A stretch of 19,737 bases of DNA, taken from the NCBI GenBank assembly GCA_964431655.1, contig CAYSKJ010000045.1:1-19737 (forward strand), written 5' to 3'. This document shows, one piece after another, positions 1-7,640 of this stretch (positions are counted from its first letter, which is position 1; each line of letters opens with the position of its first letter). The translations under genes and the position numbers were made by a program. The DNA comes from CAYMEV01 sp964431655 [NCBI: uncultured bacterium]. Lineage in GTDB: Bacteria > CAYMEV01. The notes under the pieces were generated by a model. The model did no database searches. It was given only the letters and a program-made list of their open reading frames with translations, and was not told the origin of the DNA.

Positions 1-1
1 G

Positions 2-2599
2 GATATTAATCCTGAAGAAAAGGAAAGCGTTCTCCCGCGCCTGGGGGATATCTGCCTTGGTATTCAGTCAGAATCGGGTGATTACCGTTACTTTCTCAAC
101 TCTTCAGACATAACGGACCTGATAAGAAACCCAGAGGTTTCCCACTATGCTTCCGTCCTGTCCCAGATAAAGGAAGTGCGGGACATGGTGAAGCAATACT
201 CTAAAAAGCTTTCTGCTTCAGGACAGGATATAATAGCAGAAGGCAGGGATGCAGGCACAGTCCTGTTTCCGGAAAGCCCTGTAAAGATTTACCTTACCGC
301 TTCCGTGACAGAGAGGGCAAAAAGACGGCAAAAGGATTATGAAGGACAGAACATAGAAAAGGATATTAAAAGCATTGCAGACGAAATAGAAGAAAGGGAC
401 CTGCGGGATTCCAGCAGGGAGATAGATCCTCTCAGGCCTGCAGAGGACAGTATCCTGATAGACACGACATACCTTGGCTTTGAAGAAGTAATAAAAGAGA
501 TCATAAATATAATCAATGAAGATAATGGAGGTTCTTTAAGTAAAATGGATAAGTATGATAATGAGGATATCCTTAAAGACGAAAAAACTAATAGCGCTGA
601 CATAAATAAAGATGTAGGTAAATTAGTTCCCGATGAACCTGATAAAAAAGAGGGGCTGTCAGAGACGAACGACACTGATAATGACGATATGAGCTTTGCA
701 CAGATGATTGAAGACTATGACACGAATATCGGAAATATAAAGCCCAAACAGATAGTAAAGGGAAGGATCATTCAGATCACCGACAGTGATGTGTTTATAG
801 ATGTCGGCTTTAAATCAGAAGGCATCCTTCCTATAAATGAATTCTCCAGGGAGATTGAACTCAAGGATGAAAACTTCAAGGAAGGCGGAGAAATATCAGT
901 TTATGTGGAAACCATGGAAGATGAGCAGGGTAATCTAAAAATATCTAAATTAAGGGCGGATAAAATTCTACTTTGGGACCGGCTGAAAAAAACCTATGAA
1001 ACCGGGGGATCGGTCAGGGGGAAAGTTATTCAGCATGCCAGTAACGGAGGCCTGGTTATTGACCTTGGGGTGCTGAGCGGTTTTGTGCCTGCGGGCCACA
1101 TTAGCATCCAGAAGGATGAAACTGTACCTCTCGGAACCATAGTTGAAACAAAAATACTTTCCCTGGAACCTGATAAGAAGAAGATTATACTTAGCAGAAG
1201 GCACCTCCTGGAGGATGAGCTTAGAAAAAACCAGAAAGAAACCCTGGACAAACTCTATAAGGGACAGCTTGTCAATGCGGTGATCAAGAAACTGGAACCT
1301 GACCATCTAATTGCTGAAGTTGATGGAATTACTGCCTTTATGCATAAGAAGGAAATGAGCTGGGGACGCATTGAAAAGCCGGGTGACATATTTAAGAAGG
1401 ATCAGGAGATTGAAGCTATTATAAAATCCATAAACAAGAAGAAGAACAGTATACGGATAAGTTACAAGGATAAGACCGCAGACCCGTGGACACTGGTCAA
1501 TACCAAATACTCAGTGGGTCAGAAGATTGCCGGAACCATCATGTCAATCAAACCCTACGGATTCTTTGTCGAGCTTGAGCCCGGAGTAGAGGGTCTCCTT
1601 CATGTCAGCGAGCTTTCATGGGACAAGGTCCCGAAAAATCCGGAGCAGTATGCAAAAACCGGCGACAGCCTGGAAGTGGAGATCATTGACATAAATACAG
1701 AAGAGAAAAGGGTATCCCTATCTCTTAAGCAGTGCCTTGAAAATCCATGGGAGACCTTTGCAGAAACCCATCCCATAAACAGCAATATAAGCGGGGAGAT
1801 TAACAATATCACTGATTTCGGGATATTTGTAAAATTGAATGAGGATATTGACGGGCTCATACACCAGTCGGAAATATCCTGGGATGATAACAGCCCTGAT
1901 ATAAACAGCCTTTTTAAGCTCGGGGACACCGTTGAGGCAAAGATAATTGATATCAATCCGTCAAGAAAGAGGGTATCCCTTTCCATAAAACAGCTTAAGC
2001 CAAACCCTGTAAACATACTTTTTGACAAGCTGAAAGCCGGCGATGCAGTTCAGGGAAAGGTTGTACAATGGGAGGATTTCGGGTGCTTTGTAAACATTTC
2101 AGGCAGTATAGACGCCCTTTTGCACATATCCCAGATCCCTAACGGAAAGAGGGATATCAAGCCCAAAACGGGGGATATCATCGAGGCTGAGATCATAAAG
2201 CTGGACAAAAAAACAAAGAAATTGAGCCTATCGGTATGGGAGCTTTTCAAAAAGCGTTTCCGGGAAAACAGCATGATAGAGGGTAAAGTTGTATCAACAC
2301 CGGAAAAGGGCGGTGCTTTTATTGAGGTAATGCCCTGTGTTGACGCCTTCATACGGCAGTCAGAGCTTGTTAACGATTCCGTTCATGTAGGGGACAGTGT
2401 TAAGGCTGTCATTACGAAAATAGACCGCGATACAAAGGCTGTTTTTGCCAGTGCAAAAAGAATCGAGAGCAAAAAAGAGGAAGAAGTCTATAAGGACTAC
2501 ATGAAAAAGACCCAGGAAGAGCAGAAGAGCTTTAAAAATACGGTTATCCCCGAAGATATTGCCCAGATACTCCTTAAAGACACAAAAAAGGATTCTTAA
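2..2599 (+). CDS. cmk-rpsA: Cytidylate kinase-ribosomal protein S1 fusion, 5'-truncated by window edge
   Basis: The frame is open from base 2, giving 865 visible residues; the P-loop half of the kinase lies upstream of the window. Residues 1 to about 175 are the C-terminal half of CMP kinase (CMP/dCMP phosphorylation in pyrimidine salvage), with GRDAGT at 81-86 and DSSR at 136-139 followed by PLRPA. An acidic, Asp/Asn/Lys-rich linker (about 175-245) leads to seven S1-like OB-fold repeats starting near residues 250, 335, 419, 505, 593, 680 and 755. S1 binds mRNA on the 30S subunit; E. coli S1 has six such repeats. The fused architecture is one I recall from treponemes. A GGAGG and in-frame ATG at 527-547 could also make S1 alone. 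The stop shares TTAA with the convergent histidine kinase. Identification of both halves is secure; how many products are made is not known. Confidence 0.95.
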   Translation, partial: DINPEEKESVLPRLGDICLGIQSESGDYRYFLNSSDITDLIRNPEVSHYASVLSQIKEVRDMVKQYSKKLSASGQDIIAEGRDAGTVLFPESPVKIYLTASVTERAKRRQKDYEGQNIEKDIKSIADEIEERDLRDSSREIDPLRPAEDSILIDTTYLGFEEVIKEIINIINEDNGGSLSKMDKYDNEDILKDEKTNSADINKDVGKLVPDEPDKKEGLSETNDTDNDDMSFAQMIEDYDTNIGNIKPKQIVKGRIIQITDSDVFIDVGFKSEGILPINEFSREIELKDENFKEGGEISVYVETMEDEQGNLKISKLRADKILLWDRLKKTYETGGSVRGKVIQHASNGGLVIDLGVLSGFVPAGHISIQKDETVPLGTIVETKILSLEPDKKKIILSRRHLLEDELRKNQKETLDKLYKGQLVNAVIKKLEPDHLIAEVDGITAFMHKKEMSWGRIEKPGDIFKKDQEIEAIIKSINKKKNSIRISYKDKTADPWTLVNTKYSVGQKIAGTIMSIKPYGFFVELEPGVEGLLHVSELSWDKVPKNPEQYAKTGDSLEVEIIDINTEEKRVSLSLKQCLENPWETFAETHPINSNISGEINNITDFGIFVKLNEDIDGLIHQSEISWDDNSPDINSLFKLGDTVEAKIIDINPSRKRVSLSIKQLKPNPVNILFDKLKAGDAVQGKVVQWEDFGCFVNISGSIDALLHISQIPNGKRDIKPKTGDIIEAEIIKLDKKTKKLSLSVWELFKKRFRENSMIEGKVVSTPEKGGAFIEVMPCVDAFIRQSELVNDSVHVGDSVKAVITKIDRDTKAVFASAKRIESKKEEEVYKDYMKKTQEEQKSFKNTVIPEDIAQILLKDTKKDS
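527..547 (+). promoter_or_regulatory. Internal Shine-Dalgarno and in-frame ATG at the CMK/S1 junction
   Basis: GGAGG at 527-531 is followed 13 bases later by ATG at 545, in frame with the fusion and exactly between the kinase domain and the acidic linker that precedes S1. The spacing is longer than optimal. If used, it would make a free S1 of about 684 residues from the same mRNA. Use is inferred, not shown. Confidence 0.4.
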
Positions 2600-3681
2600 C
2601 CATACCTTAAGATTTTGGGGGGGAAGGTCAGGATAAAGGCGGTGCCTTTCCCCTCCTCGCTTTTCAGGGAAATATCAACATCATAGGATGAGAGCAGTTT
2701 TTTTGTTATTGTAAGCCCGAGGCCGGTCCCTGACTGAGCTTTGGAATCCTCTTTTAACTTGGTGGTAAAAAAGGGCTCAAATATCCTGAGCTTGTGCTCT
2801 TCTTTAATCCCGTGCCCGGTATCCTTTATTTGAACAATCAGGTTTTGACCCTGCATAAATGTCCTTATCTGGAGTATTTTCTTTTCTGTAGCCTTCATAG
2901 CATCGATGGCATTGACTATAATATTCTGAAGAGACTGGGAAAAATCCCCGTAGATACCGTATATATCAGGTAAATCACCCCCAAGCTCCAGGTTCCTGGC
3001 ATATTTATGCTTGAAGGACAGATCCGCTTCAAGAAACTTCAGTATTTCCTCTATCATGGTATTTATACTGCACCACTGCTGGGAAATCGTATTCTCCTTT
3101 CTGGACTTGTCCAGAAGATTGCTTACGACGTCGTTAATGCGGTTTGTAAGGGATTTGATAAGTTCAATCTCCTTCTGGCTCCCGTATCTCTTGTTTAATA
3201 TCTCGCACCCTGCGAGTATTCCTGACAAGGGGGAAGTAAGGTTATGGGCAAAGCCCTGTACCAGGCTTCCAATAAAGGAAAGCTTCTCATTCTTTATAAG
3301 AAGACTCCTGAGCTCCTCCCTTTCCTTTTCCAGCCTTATCTTTTCATTGATATTCCTTACCGTACCCATAAAGGTCCCGGTCTCATGAATATAGCTGAGG
3401 GTAAGACTGCAGGGGATATCCTGTTTTCCCCTGGTATAAAGATAGATATCAGAAAGAAATATGTCCTTTTTCCTGTCAAGCTGTTTAAGAATAAGGTTTT
3501 CATAGCTGTCATGGCTGTTAAAAAATATGCTGAAGTTCCTGTTTATAATGCCGTCGGAATTATAACCGAAATCGGAAAGGCCTTTACCCCTGATATCACA
3601 TATATTGCCGCGTATATCAAGCTCAAATATAATATCATTTAGCTGTTCAAGGAGCTTAATATACCTGTTATCTGCTTTCAT
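2596..3681 (-). CDS. Soluble PAS-type sensor histidine kinase (orphan)
   Basis: 361 residues. An N-terminal PAS-like sensor (about 5-110) and a short coiled coil (about 112-132) lead into the dimerisation/phosphoacceptor helix with FAHNLTSPL; His146 is the likely phosphorylated residue. The ATPase domain follows, with N box around Asn257, G1 box DTGHG at 287-291, F box EPFF at 302-305 and G2 box GTGLGL at 318-323. No membrane segment or signal peptide is visible, so it should sense something in the cytoplasm. No response regulator is adjacent, so the partner is unknown. The H box has His-Asn rather than the usual His-Glu, a variant seen in some kinases of this class. AAGGAA sits 4 bases before the ATG, and a promoter with a perfect -10 lies directly upstream. 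Confidence 0.9.
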   Translation of the reverse strand: MKADNRYIKLLEQLNDIIFELDIRGNICDIRGKGLSDFGYNSDGIINRNFSIFFNSHDSYENLILKQLDRKKDIFLSDIYLYTRGKQDIPCSLTLSYIHETGTFMGTVRNINEKIRLEKEREELRSLLIKNEKLSFIGSLVQGFAHNLTSPLSGILAGCEILNKRYGSQKEIELIKSLTNRINDVVSNLLDKSRKENTISQQWCSINTMIEEILKFLEADLSFKHKYARNLELGGDLPDIYGIYGDFSQSLQNIIVNAIDAMKATEKKILQIRTFMQGQNLIVQIKDTGHGIKEEHKLRIFEPFFTTKLKEDSKAQSGTGLGLTITKKLLSSYDVDISLKSEEGKGTAFILTFPPKILRYG

Positions 3682-3721
3682 AATTTCCTTCTTTGCTTAC
3701 TGCATATACTTTTAATATCAT

Positions 3722-3751
3722 ATTATATACCTGTAAAACAAGATAAATCAA
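3722..3751 (-). promoter_or_regulatory. Sigma70-like promoter for the histidine kinase
   Basis: On the minus strand TTGATT (3746-3751) is followed after 18 bases by a perfect TATAAT (3722-3727). It lies wholly in the 71-base gap after the phosphatase-like gene's stop and about 40 bases before the kinase ATG. It implies the kinase can be transcribed separately from the gene upstream. Confidence 0.55.
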
Positions 3752-3752
3752 G

Positions 3753-5789
3753 TTATTCAGACCTGGTTAGACCAAACTCTGACAGGATAAAATCAGCCAG
3801 GCTCGACAGTGAATACTCTTCCAGCTCAACCTTTTTATTGCAGAGGAAGACCCCAGATAAAAATTCCGGGTCCATGCAGTGGTCACCGCTCCAGGGATCT
3901 GTGTTATCTCTGACCAGCTCATCGGGTATTTTGCCCAGGGCGGTCTCCCAGGATGCCCTGTAACCCTTTGCATATCCTATTATCATGTCAGGTGCAAGGT
4001 CCTTATAAGGTCCGCTGTATTCGGTCTTCGTCATATATACATTGGATATCATCTTTTTTCCTGTAAGGGGATCTTCAGCTTCCAGAAGCAGGCTTTTAAC
4101 CTCTGAGGCAATTTCATCAAATTCGGAGCCTTTGCGTACTATGCCGTTTTTTTCCCTCCCCCGGGTATTGATGTACAGCCCATTCAATCCAATGGCATAG
4201 GCCCTGGTTTTTGACCAGTCAACATTCCGGAAAAAAGAGTATTTTCCCCTGAGGGATTCGTCTTTCAGCTTAATATAGCCATGGTCATAAAGTATGGTGT
4301 TTAAATGTACTGACCTGTAGTAGGGAGCAAAACCATGATCGCTTATGATAACCAGCGTAGTGTCTTCATCAATCTTGGAAAGAGCATACCCTATCTCCTG
4401 GTCAATTCTCTCATAAAGCTCAAATAAATAGGGATGCCCGCTGAATTCATCGTGACTCTCATAATCCAGAAAATAGGGCATTTCTTTTTTTTCATCTGAA
4501 TCCACGTAAAATCCATACTTTCTGCTGTATTCGGATATATGTGCGGGGTGATTTAAATCGGCAAGCTGCCATAGCATATGAGTATTCTGGTCAAGGGTAG
4601 AAAAATAGTAGAATAAAAAACCCTCATGGAAGTTTTCCAGGAAATATTTGTGAAGACCTATACTCTCTTCAAATACCATGTCAGCCTGTTTTATATAATC
4701 CTCGGTGCTGAAAACCTTGTTGGAATAAGCTTTTGTATCTTCAGGCATGTTCTGGGTGTAGAAATATCCGAATTCCTCCGCGATCTTCTTTGAGAATGAT
4801 TCAGGGGAAGAGACAGGCAGGGCAGGATTCCTGGGGTTTATATTCAGGGGTGTCATATACAGCTTAAAGTCCGGTTTTGACCCTATAAGGTAGAATTTGA
4901 CAATTGCCGACAGGCTCTGAACATAAGGGATTACATCGAACTGAAGTTCCATCCATTCTGAGAACTCTCCTTTTTTCAGCAGGAAATTGTGGTTCTGGAG
5001 CTTAATTTCAACCATTTCTTCCACCGGATCTATAAAGACCTCCAGGGGTATCTTAAGTTCAGGATGCACATCCCTGCCGTATTTGTCAGCCCCGTCTGAA
5101 ATAAAGGTATTGGGCGGGCCTTCAATAAAAGTGCTTACCCGGTTATTCTCAATCTCCACCAAAAAAACCCTGCCCCCGCTTATATCTTCGTCAATGGTGT
5201 GCATGACATCGGTATAGAGATAAAAGGTCCCTGATGTTCCCAGAAGGTCCGGGGTACCCATTCCTGAAAAGGCTTCTCCATTCTTCATCTCAACAGGCGG
5301 GAAATTTGACGGTATCTTAAAAATGGTTACATTTATACCGGCTTCTTCAAGATCCTGCCAGAAGGGCCTGCCTTTCCTGAAAAGCTCTACGCTTCCGGCT
5401 GTTAAAGGAATGCGGTATTTGCCCAGACTCAATATTTTTTCAGGATCATTGGTTTTTGATGTTGAAAGCAGAGGAACATAGGTAGCAGGATCCCTGTGGA
5501 TAAAATCAAATATTCCATGCTGGCCCGGATTACCCCCTACTATGAAATTGCTCCATGCCACAGGGCTCTGGGGAGGACAGCTGGTCTGAAGATGCTCATA
5601 GGTCCCGGTTTTTATAATCCTTTGAATATTAGGGAGCCTGTTGAACCTTATCAGGTATTCCATTATACCGGGATCAAGGCCGTCAACTCCCAGGACATAA
5701 ACCTTTTTATCCGCACAGTGGATATCTGATGCTGATAAAGCCGTCAGCACAAACAAAAATAAGGAAAATACCAGCTTTCCTGTTTTCAT
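3753..5789 (-). CDS. Exported alkaline-phosphatase-superfamily phosphodiesterase/phosphatase
   Basis: 678 residues with an N-terminal signal sequence (Lys at 3 and 5, hydrophobic 7-20, cleavage probably soon after), so the enzyme should act outside the inner membrane. The two-metal site of the alkaline phosphatase/nucleotide pyrophosphatase superfamily is complete: Asp36 (VDGLDP), probable nucleophile Ser75 in PPQSPVAWS, Asp400 and His404 (TLDQNTH), Asp484-His485 (SDHGF) and His637 (GDHC). A large insert between about residues 110 and 370 separates the first metal ligand from the others. The substrate cannot be told from sequence; phosphodiesters, phosphonates or envelope phospho-groups are all possible. 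AGAGGTG lies 9 bases before the ATG. Cys25 near the signal does not fit a lipobox, so a lipoprotein is unlikely. Confidence 0.88.
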   Translation of the reverse strand: MKTGKLVFSLFLFVLTALSASDIHCADKKVYVLGVDGLDPGIMEYLIRFNRLPNIQRIIKTGTYEHLQTSCPPQSPVAWSNFIVGGNPGQHGIFDFIHRDPATYVPLLSTSKTNDPEKILSLGKYRIPLTAGSVELFRKGRPFWQDLEEAGINVTIFKIPSNFPPVEMKNGEAFSGMGTPDLLGTSGTFYLYTDVMHTIDEDISGGRVFLVEIENNRVSTFIEGPPNTFISDGADKYGRDVHPELKIPLEVFIDPVEEMVEIKLQNHNFLLKKGEFSEWMELQFDVIPYVQSLSAIVKFYLIGSKPDFKLYMTPLNINPRNPALPVSSPESFSKKIAEEFGYFYTQNMPEDTKAYSNKVFSTEDYIKQADMVFEESIGLHKYFLENFHEGFLFYYFSTLDQNTHMLWQLADLNHPAHISEYSRKYGFYVDSDEKKEMPYFLDYESHDEFSGHPYLFELYERIDQEIGYALSKIDEDTTLVIISDHGFAPYYRSVHLNTILYDHGYIKLKDESLRGKYSFFRNVDWSKTRAYAIGLNGLYINTRGREKNGIVRKGSEFDEIASEVKSLLLEAEDPLTGKKMISNVYMTKTEYSGPYKDLAPDMIIGYAKGYRASWETALGKIPDELVRDNTDPWSGDHCMDPEFLSGVFLCNKKVELEEYSLSSLADFILSEFGLTRSE

Positions 5790-5819
5790 ATAATATTACA
5801 CCTCTTTTTATCTTAAGAT

Positions 5820-5848
5820 ATACTAAAGAACGTTACTGTTCCTGTCAA
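5820..5848 (-). promoter_or_regulatory. Sigma70-like promoter for the phosphatase-superfamily gene
   Basis: Minus-strand TTGACA (5843-5848, perfect) and TAGTAT (5820-5825) are spaced by exactly 17 bases. The expected start of transcription is about 5813, giving a leader of roughly 24 bases that carries the AGAGGTG ribosome-binding site. Confidence 0.6.
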
Positions 5849-5869
5849 TTTTTATAATTCGGATGAGTT

Positions 5870-7135
5870 TCAGTTTTGTTTTATTTCTGAAATTCCTGTA
5901 ATAGGCGCTTTTGTCAGAAGTGCCCTGACCGATTCAGTCCAGCAGAAGAATATGATACAAATATCCATGATGAGGGATGGATTAAGCGCATAGTTGAAAT
6001 CAAGGCTTATATTGGAAAAAAGCGGATTGAGCCTGTCTCCAAAAACCGTACCCATTCCTATTAAGCCTGGTTTAAGGCACAGGGAAGAACTGTTGAAGCT
6101 TTCCTTAATTACCCGGCAGCTCTTTATGGTAACCCCTACATAAGTCAGCTGGTTTTTGAATATATTAATGACCGAGGGCAGTTTCCTGAAACCGGTATAA
6201 TCAAAAAGGCGGCTTGCAGGAATATCCTTAAAGAGATACATATCAAAGTTTTTGCCTCTTTTCCCGGGAACGGATATTTTTTCAATGGGACTGCCGCCCT
6301 TTCTGATGCAGAGCCATACAAAGGATAATACAAAAACAGGGAGCAAAACAACTGATATGAACAGGTCAACAGCTCTTTTCCCCAGCCGGTATATTATCGA
6401 ACAGGAAAATGAGGAGCTGTAAAGAAATGCAAACCCCTCCCACAGGTCAAGACGGTAAAGCGTGCTGTCAGGAAAGGGCTTTTCAGCAGAACAGACAAAT
6501 TCAATACCGTTTCTCTCGCAGAACAAAAGCAAGGATACGAGAAAATCCCTCTGAAAATGGTTATTATCTACTATGAGTATGTCAATGCCTTCTTTCCTGA
6601 GCGTTTTTTTTATGTTTTTCAGCCTGTTTTCATCACTTTTAAAGGATATTATTTTGAATTCATCGTTTTCTGTTGCATACTCGTCGAAAGGATTCTCCCT
6701 GTCATGGAGAAGCAGTATTCTGAGCCTGCCTTGCAGCTTATAGACATCAGGTAAGATCAGCCTCGGCAAAATAAGGATAAAAAGCCCGGCAGTCCAGGTG
6801 ATAAGAAGAAGCAATCTCGGCACTATTATCATCTTTGAAAAGAAAACGGCAATAAATATTAACAAAAACAGAAAAGAATAGTAATTTATGATCTTATAAA
6901 CCTGTATCACATTATAGATAAAATACCTGCTGTAATAGATCCCCTTAAGCCAGAACATAAAAACAATTATCAGGGAAGCACTGAGGGAAAAAACCAGATA
7001 GCTCTGAAAATCATACTTTACGGCAGCAGATTGCTTTATCAGCCTGTATGCATAATAGGAAACAAGGAGGGAAACAAAAAGGCCCGAAAAATCAGCCAGA
7101 ACGGAAAAGAGTTTTTTTTTGCCGTGGGAATCCAA
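5870..7135 (-). CDS. Polyprenyl-phosphate sugar-phosphate transferase homologue with lost catalytic dyad
   Basis: 421 residues starting at TTG (no ATG fits). Four membrane segments at about 9-31, 45-63, 84-100 and 103-124 precede a nucleotide-fold-like soluble part (about 137-245) and a C-terminal bacterial sugar transferase domain with a membrane helix at about 254-277. This is the long WbaP-like layout of enzymes that start O-antigen or exopolysaccharide synthesis on undecaprenyl phosphate. The usual DELPQ motif with the catalytic Asp-Glu reads RKLPS (Arg317-Lys318), and the usual VGPRP reads VGVTI. KPGLIGMG is kept. The protein is therefore probably not an active transferase of the known mechanism, or has been repurposed. 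It lies 26 bases after the small membrane gene and is probably cotranscribed with it. Confidence 0.82.
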   Translation of the reverse strand: MDSHGKKKLFSVLADFSGLFVSLLVSYYAYRLIKQSAAVKYDFQSYLVFSLSASLIIVFMFWLKGIYYSRYFIYNVIQVYKIINYYSFLFLLIFIAVFFSKMIIVPRLLLLITWTAGLFILILPRLILPDVYKLQGRLRILLLHDRENPFDEYATENDEFKIISFKSDENRLKNIKKTLRKEGIDILIVDNNHFQRDFLVSLLLFCERNGIEFVCSAEKPFPDSTLYRLDLWEGFAFLYSSSFSCSIIYRLGKRAVDLFISVVLLPVFVLSFVWLCIRKGGSPIEKISVPGKRGKNFDMYLFKDIPASRLFDYTGFRKLPSVINIFKNQLTYVGVTIKSCRVIKESFNSSSLCLKPGLIGMGTVFGDRLNPLFSNISLDFNYALNPSLIMDICIIFFCWTESVRALLTKAPITGISEIKQN

Positions 7136-7161
7136 TATACCCGTATATAATGGAGGAAACC

Positions 7162-7488
7162 CTATTCTTCCACCAGATACCTGATTCCGCTGGTGAACCT
7201 GAAGGCAATGTTGAGAAGCATACCGCCTATAAGGCCTATTATAAAACCAGCTACAGCAAAAATCATGGCGTGAAGCGTCGTAACAGCCAGAATAAAAAGA
7301 AAAAGCCTTATTATGTTTGATGAATAACTGAAACTCTGAATATCTTCAATGATATAGTTTGTAAAATACAATGCATTAACAGAAAAGAAAAAACCATAGA
7401 CAGCTCCAACAGCTCCAAGAGCCAGAGCTAAAAGTACTGCCAGATCCGTAACCTCGACCTTTTTTATCCTGAATCTTCTCCTGATCAT
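7162..7488 (-). CDS. Small DUF3566-like membrane protein
   Basis: 108 residues. The ATG at 7488 is chosen because AGGAGG lies 5 bases upstream; a longer frame would run into the tRNA. A basic N-terminus (MIRRRFRIKK) is followed by hydrophobic segments at about 17-37 and 60-94 and a short C-terminal tail. The pattern of basic start, membrane helix, loop, and a glycine-rich second hydrophobic region ending in a polar tail resembles DUF3566 membrane proteins; this is judged by eye. Function is unknown. It begins 17 bases after tRNA-Leu and is followed by the degenerate sugar transferase 26 bases later, so all three are probably one transcript. Confidence 0.8.
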   Translation of the reverse strand: MIRRRFRIKKVEVTDLAVLLALALGAVGAVYGFFFSVNALYFTNYIIEDIQSFSYSSNIIRLFLFILAVTTLHAMIFAVAGFIIGLIGGMLLNIAFRFTSGIRYLVEE

Positions 7489-7505
7489 ATGATCCTCCTG
7501 AAAGG

Positions 7506-7589
7506 TGCCGAAGGGGGGACTTGAACCCCCACAGGTATACACCCACCAGAACCTGAATCTGGCGCGTCTGCCAATTCCGCCACTTCGGC
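7506..7589 (-). tRNA. tRNA-Leu (anticodon CAG)
   Basis: On the minus strand a 7-bp acceptor stem GCCGAAG/CTTCGGC with discriminator A, a D arm, a 5-bp anticodon stem CCAGA/TCTGG enclosing loop TTCAGGT (anticodon CAG), a long class II variable arm with GGTGTATACC, and a T arm GGGGG-TTCAAGT-CCCCC. The 84-base length, long variable arm and anticodon all say leucine, reading CUG. The full CCA is not encoded: the genome reads CCT after the discriminator. The next gene's ribosome-binding site starts a few bases after the 3' end. Confidence 0.97.
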
Positions 7590-7606
7590 AAATCCTAATA
7601 AAGTAA

Positions 7607-7635
7607 TAATTATTTTAATTATGAGATAAAGTCAA
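7607..7635 (-). promoter_or_regulatory. Possible promoter for tRNA-Leu
   Basis: Minus-strand TTGACT (7630-7635) lies 17 bases from TAATTA (7607-7612) in an AT-rich 51-base gap. The -35 is good and the -10 poor, but position about 18 bases before the mature tRNA 5' end is right. Confidence 0.35.
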
Positions 7636-7640
7636 CATAT

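Noticed and set aside
1600-2028. Minus-strand open frame of 142 codons
   Set aside because: It mirrors the S1 repeats and has no start signals or motifs.
7489-7542. Longer N-terminus for the small membrane protein
   Set aside because: The extension would be translated from the tRNA-Leu gene; AGGAGG fits the ATG at 7488.
7506-7589. tRNA-Leu as a phage or island attachment site
   Set aside because: No integrase, no repeated tRNA 3' end and no change of composition is seen on either side.
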